A DNA stretch of 64,000 nucleotides from Perlabentimonas sp034003245 (GTDB taxonomy: Bacteria > Bacteroidota > Bacteroidia > Bacteroidales > Tenuifilaceae), in NCBI GenBank assembly GCA_034003245.1, contig JAVEYY010000002.1, positions 1 to 64,000 of the forward strand, read 5' to 3'. Every line of letters begins with the position of its first letter. Position 1 is the first letter of the stretch. Positions 1 to 7,012 of the stretch are shown piece by piece. The notes beneath the pieces are model-generated. The model had not been told where the DNA came from, did no database searches, and worked only from the letters and a program-made list of their open reading frames with translations. The translations under genes were made by a program, and so were the position numbers.

Positions 1-1
1 G

Positions 2-118
2 AATGAATTTTGTTACAAAACAAATAGACGATATTTTGGAGCGAATCTATTTGATAGACTACTAGTTGCAGCTGTCGAAGATACTTGGTATGGAAAACTT
101 AGGTACAATTACGGATAA
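2..118 (+). CDS. 3' end of an IS1595 (ISXO2-like) family transposase, partial
   Basis: The reading frame enters from the left edge and stops with TAA at 116-118, giving 38 residues. It contains NEFCYKTNRRYFG followed by LFDRLLVAAV, which resembles the C-terminal end of ISXO2-type transposases, where an 'EFCY..NRR' helix is followed by 'LFDRLL'. That assignment is from memory of the family. The catalytic DDE-type core lies outside the window, so activity cannot be judged. The fragment stops 15 bases before a ThiF-like gene that begins in mid-protein, so an insertion may have removed that gene's 5' part. It could instead be the end of an unrelated protein. Confidence 0.55.
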   Translation, partial: NEFCYKTNRRYFGANLFDRLLVAAVEDTWYGKLRYNYG

Positions 119-132
119 TCATAAAAGTTTAA

Positions 133-889
133 ATGAAAATAGAAGTGATGAGTGATACCAATATTTTTAATTATCCTGACACGAATTCTTCACGTGCAGG
201 AGTTGAGTTTCTAAATCGCAAATTTGAAAATCAAAAAATTGCAATTATTGGATTAGGTGGAACTGGTTCATATATTCTTGACCAAGTTGCAAAAACGCCT
301 GTCAAAGAAATTCACATTTTTGATGCTGATGTTTTTCAACTACACAACGCTTTTCGTTCGCCTGGTGCGGTTTCAAGTGAAAAATTGGAAGCAGAAAACG
401 GAATATTGAAAGTAGATTACTACTATAGAATTTATTCCAAAATGCACACAGGAATAAAGGTCCATTCTAAGTATGTAACGCTTGAAAATGTATATGAGCT
501 TAAGGATTTTAGTTATGTCTTTATAAGCATTGACAAAAATGAAGTTCGTTACAATCTTACTAAAGCGTTTCTGCATTTGGGCGTAACATTTATTGATGTC
601 GGCATTGGTGTTAACAAATCTGAAGATTGCCTGAATGGTGTTGTTCGAGTTACAGTTGGAACGACTGATAAAAGTGACCATTTGAATTTACGAATTGGTT
701 CATCTGAATCGGAAGAAAACGAATATTCAAACAATATTCAAATTGCAGACTTGAACTGTCTTAATGCTATGCTAGCGGTCTTGAAATGGAAAAAGCTAAG
801 TGGCTTTTTTTCAGGATGTGAAGCAGGAGCATAATAGTTTGTTATTAATCAATACAAATAAATTGCTTAATGAGGACAATCCAGCATAA
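133..889 (+). pseudogene. ThiF/E1-like adenylyltransferase, 5'-truncated and frameshifted
   Basis: An uninterrupted frame runs 133-834 (233 aa). It has the nucleotide-binding loop GLGGTGS at residues 40-46, an acidic FDAD at 63-66 and HNAFRSPGA from 71, typical of bacterial E1-like ThiF proteins that activate ubiquitin-like or related partners. Two defects are visible. Homologues usually carry an N-terminal DUF6791 domain, but here an in-frame TAA (130-132) directly precedes the ATG. Near the 3' end a run of seven T (805-811) shifts the frame; with six T the protein continues as FFQDVKQEHN and ends at 887-889, overlapping the next gene by 20 bases as expected for a coupled pair. It is probably a non-functional remnant, unless the extra T is a sequencing error and the short form still works. 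Confidence 0.75.
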
Positions 890-1232
890 ATTTGTTGAGT
901 TCATACCAAACTCTCCAGAACAAGGTATTCTTTATATTTCCGTTGAATATCGAACAGCTGTTCATTTGTGTATCTGTGGGTGTGGAAATAAGGTTGTAAC
1001 CCCAATCTCACCAACAGACTGGGAAATTCGTTTTAATGGAAAAACCGTTTCTCTTTACCCATCTATTGGCAACTGGAATTTTGAGTGTAAGTCTCACTAT
1101 TTCATTACCCGAAATGAAATATTCATTGCTAGAAAATGGGAGGATTGGGAAATTGAAGAAGGTCGGGATGAGGACAAGACTAACAAGGAAAAATATTTCA
1201 AAAAGCAAAATATGAGTAAGAATAAAGATTAA
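870..1232 (+). CDS. DUF6527 family protein (partner of E1-like ThiF)
   Basis: This 120-aa protein shows the DUF6527 signature: a Cys cluster CICGCG (C34, C36, C38) followed by KVVTPISPTDW, the SLYPSIGNWNF stretch at 61-71, and a second metal-ligand pair CKSHY (C73, H76). The arrangement suggests a small zinc-binding domain. Such genes sit directly behind ThiF/E1-like genes in bacterial ubiquitin-like conjugation or deconjugation operons; their biochemical role is not known to me. The ATG at 870 lies inside the restored 3' end of the ThiF gene. The C-terminal 30 residues are highly charged. The gene is intact although its partner appears broken, so it may be an orphan remnant. Confidence 0.75.
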   Translation: MRTIQHKFVEFIPNSPEQGILYISVEYRTAVHLCICGCGNKVVTPISPTDWEIRFNGKTVSLYPSIGNWNFECKSHYFITRNEIFIARKWEDWEIEEGRDEDKTNKEKYFKKQNMSKNKD

Positions 1233-1374
1233 CTTAATTGAAATTCAGTCTTGGCGAGCGTTGGGAAATTGGCTCTTTTGCAAAACTTAGGTTGTGTGTC
1301 GGCTTGTGTTTGGGCTTGCAAATGTGCAGTTTTGTGCGGGCAGTGTCCTAAAAAGTGTGTAAGTGGCAAAATGC

Positions 1375-1423
1375 CAACATCGAACATCAAACATTAAACA
1401 TCAAATATCATCTATCATCTAGC
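1375..1423. repeat. Degenerate heptanucleotide tandem repeat (about 7 units, AACATCA-like)
   Basis: Seven consecutive 7-base units can be read: CAACATC, GAACATC, AAACATT, AAACATC, AAATATC, ATCTATC, ATCTAGC. The period is exactly seven with substitutions only. Other intergenic arrays in the window have the same period but different sequence. Confidence 0.75.
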
Positions 1424-1465
1424 TTTGTGATAATTACGGATTGTGACAATTTGCGGTTTTGTGTT

Positions 1466-1481
1466 CCTACCGGCCGGTAGG
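1466..1481. repeat. Perfect 16-bp palindrome, part of a dispersed element
   Basis: CCTACCGGCCGGTAGG is a perfect palindrome, followed by CAGGCTTGCG. A degenerate copy of the right part (CGGTAGACAGGCTTCG) lies at 13257-13272, again beside heptamer arrays, so this is probably a dispersed intergenic element and not a local regulatory site. Confidence 0.6.
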
Positions 1482-1530
1482 CAGGCTTGCGTTTAGAATA
1501 TTGTTTGTACTTATGCAAAAGCCAATTCAA

Positions 1531-2775
1531 TTACTCGAACTTAATTGTTTTGTCGGGGCTAATGCGCGAGATGGCCATGGAGGGAATTAGCATGATGGTG
1601 AGGATGGTTGCAAAGGTGCCCAGATTTAGAAATACAATATGGATAATATCCAGGTTAATGGGCACCGTGGAGAGGTAGTAGCTGGCCTCGTCGAGCTTAA
1701 AGATACCGAAATGCAGCTGCACCAGCGCCAGTGATATTCCTATAAGGTTTCCCCATAAAAGGCCTCGGGCAATAATATGTCCCGACTGGATAATAAAGAT
1801 TTTTTGGATTAACCTGTTCTCGGCGCCCAGCGCTTTGAGTACGCCAATCATATTGGTGCGCTCGAGGATAATAATGAGCAGGCCAGCTATCATATTTATA
1901 CCTGCAACGGTGAGCATCAGCACCAGCAGAACCACCACGTTAATATCCTGCAAGCCGAGCCAATCGAATATCTGCGGGTACTTCTCGAGGATACTCTGCA
2001 CGCGTAGCCGGGAGCCATCGGCCATGAAGTTAAAGGCCACAATATCGTCCACATCGAGGGCAATTCGGTGAACCCGGTCAAAATCATCCACCAGGATCTC
2101 GAGGCCAGTAACCTGATCGGGCTCCCAACCGTTGAGGCGCTGGATATGCCTAAGGTCGCAGATCACAAAGAGCTTATCGAACTCGGCCATTTGGGTGTTG
2201 TAGATCCCCTCCACGGTAAACCTGCGAACTCGAGGAGGCTCCTGCACAAAGAACATGTCGAAGGTATCGCCCACCTTAAGCGATAGCAGCTGCGATGTGG
2301 TGCTGGAGATAATGGCTCCGTTGCTGGTTACCGAGTCGCTAAGGCTTAGAATACTCCCTTGGGTAAGGTTTTTCATAAAGAAGCTCCAGTCGAAATCGGT
2401 GCTGGCGCCCTTGAGCACAATTCCCTGAATGTCGGTATCGGTTTTGATAATGCCGGGTTTAACGGCAAACTTTTGGATATGGCGAATGCCCTTTATCGCT
2501 TTTACCTCCTCCAGAAAATCGAGGTTGCTGCTAATGGGAACGGTTTCGAAGGAGAGGTTGCGGTCGTAGTTAATTATCTGGATGTGGCTACCAAAGCCAA
2601 TGGTTTTCTCGCTAATCTGTTTCTTGAATCCTGTGACTATGGCCACCGAAATAATCATTACGGCCAAGCTGAGCGCCACGGAGATGGTGGCAATCTTTAC
2701 GAATGGCCTCGATAAGCTGCCCTTGCTCTGCTTGGGATCGGTAAGACGGTTGGCTATAAAACTCTCGACTCTCAA
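1531..2775 (-). CDS. ABC transporter permease, FtsX / LolC-LolE family
   Basis: A 414-aa integral membrane protein with the FtsX-type layout: one N-terminal transmembrane helix (about residues 27-50, IATISVALSLAVMIISVAI), a large periplasmic MacB-like domain, then three helices in the C-terminal third (about 275-300, 320-350, 375-400). Family knowledge places such permeases in lipoprotein release (LolCDE) or similar mechanotransmission machines driven by an ATPase on the cytosolic side. No ABC ATPase gene lies nearby, as is common for Bacteroidota where the LolD-type ATPase is encoded elsewhere. A TAnnTTTG promoter element sits just upstream. Lipoprotein release is an inference. Confidence 0.85.
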   Translation of the reverse strand: MRVESFIANRLTDPKQSKGSLSRPFVKIATISVALSLAVMIISVAIVTGFKKQISEKTIGFGSHIQIINYDRNLSFETVPISSNLDFLEEVKAIKGIRHIQKFAVKPGIIKTDTDIQGIVLKGASTDFDWSFFMKNLTQGSILSLSDSVTSNGAIISSTTSQLLSLKVGDTFDMFFVQEPPRVRRFTVEGIYNTQMAEFDKLFVICDLRHIQRLNGWEPDQVTGLEILVDDFDRVHRIALDVDDIVAFNFMADGSRLRVQSILEKYPQIFDWLGLQDINVVVLLVLMLTVAGINMIAGLLIIILERTNMIGVLKALGAENRLIQKIFIIQSGHIIARGLLWGNLIGISLALVQLHFGIFKLDEASYYLSTVPINLDIIHIVFLNLGTFATILTIMLIPSMAISRISPDKTIKFE

Positions 2776-2798
2776 GATATGGTGGTTTGTTTGATGGG

Positions 2799-2806
2799 CA
2801 AATTTA
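2799..2806 (-). promoter_or_regulatory. Putative Bacteroidota -7 promoter element (TAAATTTG)
   Basis: On the minus strand TAAATTTG matches TAnnTTTG in the 38-bp gap upstream of the FtsX-type permease, 23 bases before its ATG. No clear -33 box was assigned. Confidence 0.45.
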
Positions 2807-2813
2807 GCAAATT

Positions 2814-3446
2814 TTACTTTCTCCCAAAGTCAGCAGGAATTTCGCCCCAAACCTGGGTTTCCCATTTTAGCAGCTTGTTGGGCCAAGTATTCTCGCGGAG
2901 CCACTTCTCGGCTCGGGCAATAAGCTCGAAAACCACGCCGTTTCGTGGCGTTTTTTCGAGCTTAGTGTTGGCCTGTTTTCGTCGAATCCAGCTTATTGCA
3001 GTCATGGAATCTGTGTAGATGGGCAGGCTGCTATTATTTTGCTTTAGGAATGCCAGCCCATGCACAATGGCTAGGAATTCGCCTATGTTGTTGGTGCCAT
3101 CGTGGAATGGACCCTGCCGAAAAACCTCGCGTCCAGTTTTTGCATCCACACCACGATACTCCATATCGCCTGTGGCGGTGTTCCATGCAGCATCAACAGC
3201 CAGGGCAGGGAAGACTGGTTTGGGCTGGTTTTCCTTAAGTCCCTCGAGCGAGAGGGCTACGTTTATCTCCTTGCCCATGTAGTCCTTGTAGTTGCCCTTA
3301 AAAGCCGCCTCGGCGGCTTGAGGAGTCGGAAACGACTTGTACTTGGCGTTGGGATATCCCTTTATGCTTAGCTGGCACTGTTCCCAGGTGTCGTAAATGC
3401 CCGGTTTAACCCCTTCCCAAACCACGTAGTATTTCTTTTTGGCCAT
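2814..3446 (-). CDS. rnhA: Ribonuclease HI with N-terminal hybrid-binding (viroplasmin-like) domain
   Basis: This 210-aa protein degrades RNA in RNA-DNA hybrids. Residues 1-55 form the RNase H1 N-terminal hybrid-binding domain (YYVVWEGVKPGIYDTW, then YKSFPTPQAAEAAF). The catalytic domain follows, with the expected acidic residues in VDAAW, NIGEF and YTDS and a final Asp in the C-terminal IPADFG. This two-domain form is common in Bacteroidota and resembles eukaryotic RNase H1. It lies 15 bases downstream of a methyltransferase gene and is probably cotranscribed with it and namZ. The ATG start directly precedes the hybrid-binding domain, so it is well supported. Confidence 0.92.
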   Translation of the reverse strand: MAKKKYYVVWEGVKPGIYDTWEQCQLSIKGYPNAKYKSFPTPQAAEAAFKGNYKDYMGKEINVALSLEGLKENQPKPVFPALAVDAAWNTATGDMEYRGVDAKTGREVFRQGPFHDGTNNIGEFLAIVHGLAFLKQNNSSLPIYTDSMTAISWIRRKQANTKLEKTPRNGVVFELIARAEKWLRENTWPNKLLKWETQVWGEIPADFGRK

Positions 3447-3461
3447 TATGCAAAGTTTTGT

Positions 3462-4061
3462 TTATGGTTTTACCGCAATCATTCGGATAACAACGGCTTG
3501 ACCTTTGTGCAGTAGTCCTTCGTTCAATTCCACCTCGTGCCTGGCAATATGCTCAATATTTAACTCTTTGTAATATTGATTCAACTCCTCAATAGAAGAA
3601 AACATGTCGATACTCTTTGGGCCACCCGAGGAGAGCGGAATTTGGTCGGGATGAAACATCTCGACGATTAGCGTTCCTTTTGGTTTTAGCATTCCCACAA
3701 TCCTGTTGGCGGCTTGCTGCTGGATCGATTGAGGTAAATGCACGTAAATTAAACCAATTGCATCAAACTGAGAGTTGGTTTTGAAGTGCATGATATCGGA
3801 TGTAAGGTAGTGGACCGTTACATCATTCTGGGAAAAAAGGGTAAGAGCCTTTTGTTGGGCAGTAGAACTACTATCGATAGCAGTTACCTCCCAGCCCTTT
3901 TTGGCTGCCCAAAGCGCATTGCGTCCCTCGCCTTCGCCTGGCAGAAGAAGCTTACCTGGTTTTAGCCTCGATAGCTCCTGCTGAAAGTACTCGTTGGGCT
4001 CAAGCCCATAAATAAAGGCGGAATTAGAGTATCTATTATCCCACTCGTGCGTTATGGCCAT
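3462..4061 (-). CDS. Class I SAM-dependent methyltransferase (TehB-like)
   Basis: A 199-aa single-domain methyltransferase. The SAM-binding motif I is visible as LLLPGEGEGRNALWA (about residues 38-52), motif II ends in VTAIDSS, and a motif IV-like FDAIGLIYVHLP follows near residue 100. The size and the start 'WDNRYS' are typical of the TehB / thiopurine-methyltransferase-like group, whose substrates are mostly unknown. Its ATG touches the stop of namZ (TAAATG), so translation is probably coupled. The substrate cannot be deduced. Confidence 0.8.
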   Translation of the reverse strand: MAITHEWDNRYSNSAFIYGLEPNEYFQQELSRLKPGKLLLPGEGEGRNALWAAKKGWEVTAIDSSSTAQQKALTLFSQNDVTVHYLTSDIMHFKTNSQFDAIGLIYVHLPQSIQQQAANRIVGMLKPKGTLIVEMFHPDQIPLSSGGPKSIDMFSSIEELNQYYKELNIEHIARHEVELNEGLLHKGQAVVIRMIAVKP

Positions 4062-5264
4062 TTAGTTTACAGGGGTAAAATCGGGGTAAAGCAGATATTT
4101 TTGCCGTAGCACTTTAAATTCGTTAAGATCTTCCTGCCAGCTATCGCGTATGGTTTGCTCGTCGATACCCTGCTCTATCTGCTGGCGCAGGATATTATTG
4201 CCGGCAAGCAGGTTGAAGTATGGGTTAAAAAACTCACTTTTCTTTGGAAACGATTCATAGGCATATATTAGCCACGAGAGGTTAATTTGCCTGAGGTTTA
4301 CGAAAAAGCTGGGGCTATAATCTCTTAGATCTATTCCATAGCAAACCTCACCCTTTAGCGGAGGATTTTTGCTGGCACCGGGTCGGCTTTCGGGGGTAAA
4401 CTTAAAGGGCATCTGATCAAATGCTGGATGGCCAAAGGTTTGGAAAGGAAAATCGGTGCCACGCCCCACGCTGGCTACGGTTCCCTCAAAGAATCCCAGC
4501 GACGAGAACAGGTATATGGAGGTTTGGTTTGGTAGATTTGGCGATGGCCTAACAGGCAAAACGTAGGTGGAGTCGTGAGTGTAGTTTAAGCAGGGGATCA
4601 CAACTAGCTTGCAATGCATGGCGTTCTGGAGCCAACCCTCACCATTTATCATTTTGGCGTACTCGCCAATGGTTAGTCCGTGCACCAAAGGCACAGGATG
4701 CATGCCCACAAATGAGGTGTAGTTTAAGTCGAGCACTGGGCCATCGATGTAGAACCCGTTAGGGTTTGGCCTATCGAGTACAATAAGCGGCAGATCCATT
4801 TCGGCGCAGGTTTCCATAACGTAGTGCATGGTGGAAACGTAGGTATAGTGCCGCACGCCCACATCCTGAATATCGAAAACTACAATATCAAGATCTTCAA
4901 AATCTTTGTGGGTGGGTTTTTTGTTATCGCCATAGAGCGAAATAACGGGAAGCCCTGTTCTCACATCAACATGGCTTTTGATTAGCTCACCAGCATCGCC
5001 TTCGCCCCTAAAACCGTGCTCGGGGCTATAAATCTTTACAATTTCAATTTTTCGTGCAATCAGGCTATCCACTAAATGAGTGCTCCCGATTATGGTGGAG
5101 TGGTTGGCAACAACACCCACCTTTTTATCGCGCAGTAGGGGCAAGTACGACTCCATTCGCTCGGCGCCAATGGTGATGGTTGGGCTTTTCTTTAGGTTCT
5201 CCTTGGCATTTATCCCACAGGCCGTAAATGCTACTAGAGGAATAATTAGGGCAAATAGTTTCAA
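4062..5264 (-). CDS. namZ: DUF1343 lipoprotein, NamZ-like exo-beta-N-acetylmuramidase
   Basis: This 400-aa protein begins with a lipoprotein signal peptide (lipobox LVAFTAC, lipidated Cys16). It then matches DUF1343: KKVGVVANHS, SPEHGFRGEGDAG, FDIQDVGVRHYTY, LDRPNPNG and GRGTDFPFQ are characteristic. The founding member, NamZ of Bacillus subtilis, removes N-acetylmuramic acid from the non-reducing end of peptidoglycan fragments, so a role in cell-wall turnover or recycling in the periplasm is likely. The gene leads a compact minus-strand run with the methyltransferase and rnhA. A terminator for the preceding gene lies upstream. Confidence 0.88.
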   Translation of the reverse strand: MKLFALIIPLVAFTACGINAKENLKKSPTITIGAERMESYLPLLRDKKVGVVANHSTIIGSTHLVDSLIARKIEIVKIYSPEHGFRGEGDAGELIKSHVDVRTGLPVISLYGDNKKPTHKDFEDLDIVVFDIQDVGVRHYTYVSTMHYVMETCAEMDLPLIVLDRPNPNGFYIDGPVLDLNYTSFVGMHPVPLVHGLTIGEYAKMINGEGWLQNAMHCKLVVIPCLNYTHDSTYVLPVRPSPNLPNQTSIYLFSSLGFFEGTVASVGRGTDFPFQTFGHPAFDQMPFKFTPESRPGASKNPPLKGEVCYGIDLRDYSPSFFVNLRQINLSWLIYAYESFPKKSEFFNPYFNLLAGNNILRQQIEQGIDEQTIRDSWQEDLNEFKVLRQKYLLYPDFTPVN

Positions 5265-5328
5265 GGTTGTTGTTGAATTAGTTTACACGAAATTACTAAA
5301 AATCATATTAACAGACATTTTTTTTGAT

Positions 5329-5358
5329 AAAAAAGCCCCCAGGGTGTTCTCTGGAGGC
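5329..5358 (-). terminator. Rho-independent terminator after the saccharopine dehydrogenase gene
   Basis: An 8-bp stem with one mismatch (GCCCCCAG at 5335-5342 with CTGGAGGC at 5351-5358) has an 8-base loop and, on the minus strand, is followed by TTTTTT (5329-5334 complement). It lies 28 bases past the stop of the gene at 5386. Confidence 0.8.
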
Positions 5359-5385
5359 TTCAACCTGGAGCTTTGTATGTACTGA

Positions 5386-6723
5386 TTAGCAAATATTCTC
5401 GCTAAGGGGAAGGCCAAATTCCTCTTCCATCTTTATGTTTAATGTTTCCAGCGTATCGAGTATGGGGTTGTAAATTTCGGGGATAACCGGGATATGCACC
5501 CCTTTGGCCTTAATCTTATTCTCGAGAATCATCTCAACCGCAACTGCTGCGGGTAGCGCAACCGTGCGAGCGATTGATGTGTCGGTTTTAAGCGTTCCAA
5601 AATCGAGCATACGCGAGCGGATAACCTCCTTGCTGCCGTTGGGATAGCTGGCCACAAAGGTGTGCTGCATTACCACCATGTCGCGCTCATTTTCCTGAAT
5701 CATCATTTTGGCGATCATCACATCCGAAACTACCTCGAAAGGAGAATCGTCGGCCCTATTGATGGGCGAATTGGAGAATAAGCCAAGCCAATCCAACGCC
5801 TCAATGGGGTTCGAGTTGGTATCAATTCCAAGGAATTCAGCCGTTTTTTGTTTAATATCCAACGAGTTGCTCAACCCAATTAGTTTTGCAAGCATATCGG
5901 CATGGGTTAAGTTTTGCATGTTAAACTTCTCGTACGAGAGTAGTCCAATTCGCTTAAAGGCATCAATTACCTCGCACCATTTGGTATAGCGGAATGTTCC
6001 ACGAAGCAAGGTTTTGGCTTCGGGAATGCCGTAAAGATCGACATAGGGAAGCGAGTCGCGGTTGGGGTAAACCTCCAAATCGCCAACTCCGCAGCAGTGC
6101 AATTTTATGGGGTTTTTGAATAGATTTTCGGTGGCCACTTCAACAACTCTACCGTCCTTAATGTATTTTCCATCGTTGTTGCCTGCCATTACAACACCTT
6201 TTGGAGCCCATGTAAACTTGTAGTTGAACGGGTTCTTCTCCACCTCGGGGGCAACCAGTGCACCGCAAAACGAGTAGAACTCCTCTACTTTTCCACCCTT
6301 GCCATGGATATGGTCAATTATTCGCATGGCCGACATGTGATCGATTCCAGGATCGAGCCCGGTTTCGTTCAAAAAGAGTAATCCAGCCTCACGAACCTGT
6401 GCGTCTAGCGCTTGCATTTCGGGTTTCACGTAGGAGCTGGTAACCATATTCTTTTTATGCTTAAGGCAATAGCGGGCAACCGTTGGATGAAACATCCAGG
6501 GCAAAAGGCTTACGGTGATATCGTGATCCTCCACTAACCTGTCGAGGCTTTGCTCGTCCTTTACATCAAAGTGAATTGCCTTTCCATTGGGGCGATTGCT
6601 AATAATGGCTTGGGCTTTTAAAAGTTCTAAATCGCCTAGGGTTACTCCGTAACCCCGCTCAAGTAGGTATACAACTATGGGCTTCGACACCATTCCGGCG
6701 CCTAGGATAAGAATTTTTTTCAT
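5386..6723 (-). CDS. Saccharopine dehydrogenase family protein
   Basis: From the ATG at 6723 the protein has 445 aa and starts with the Rossmann signature MKKILILGAGMVSKP. The frame opens 35 codons earlier (6828), but the extension lacks similarity to the family, so the internal start is preferred. Conserved features are VTSSYVKPEM, NETGLDPGIDHMSAM and a long C-terminal catalytic domain (about residues 120-440). Family members form or cleave saccharopine in lysine metabolism or act on carboxynorspermidine; which reaction applies here is not clear. It is transcribed alone, divergent from the histidine kinase at 7013, and has its own terminator. Confidence 0.85.
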   Translation of the reverse strand: MKKILILGAGMVSKPIVVYLLERGYGVTLGDLELLKAQAIISNRPNGKAIHFDVKDEQSLDRLVEDHDITVSLLPWMFHPTVARYCLKHKKNMVTSSYVKPEMQALDAQVREAGLLFLNETGLDPGIDHMSAMRIIDHIHGKGGKVEEFYSFCGALVAPEVEKNPFNYKFTWAPKGVVMAGNNDGKYIKDGRVVEVATENLFKNPIKLHCCGVGDLEVYPNRDSLPYVDLYGIPEAKTLLRGTFRYTKWCEVIDAFKRIGLLSYEKFNMQNLTHADMLAKLIGLSNSLDIKQKTAEFLGIDTNSNPIEALDWLGLFSNSPINRADDSPFEVVSDVMIAKMMIQENERDMVVMQHTFVASYPNGSKEVIRSRMLDFGTLKTDTSIARTVALPAAVAVEMILENKIKAKGVHIPVIPEIYNPILDTLETLNIKMEEEFGLPLSENIC

Positions 6724-7012
6724 CGAAAATCTAGGTTTAATGCTATTACCACGATTGATGTGATACAGCGTTTGCATCACAGGTACTTCAAAGTAATGGT
6801 TTTTAGGTCGATTTAACAAGCAGGGCAACCTGTTCCGAAATCTTCTATAACGGAGCCTATTTTGGAAGTTATTGAATCATTTATCGATACAAATTTTGCG
6901 TTTTTTTGGTTGTGTCGTAAAACATTTTTTAGGTGCACAATCCTTCGCACTGGATAATTGTGTATCTTGTTTGGTAATTGAAGGGCAAAACAAACCCTTG
7001 GGCATTATAGGT

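Larger units (their letters stand above)
1233..1530. other. Intergenic spacer with G/T-rich tract, heptamer repeats and a palindrome
   Basis: No convincing gene is seen. Bases 1245-1355 are strongly G/T-rich on the plus strand with short recurring words such as TTGTG and GGCTTG. They are followed by a heptamer array (1375-1423) and a perfect palindrome (1466-1481). The composition differs from the flanking genes and marks the end of the accessory island. Confidence 0.5.

Noticed and set aside
1235..1360. A small coding gene or RNA in the G/T-rich tract after DUF6527
   Set aside because: No open frame with a start signal and no stable, clearly designed hairpin; only skewed composition.
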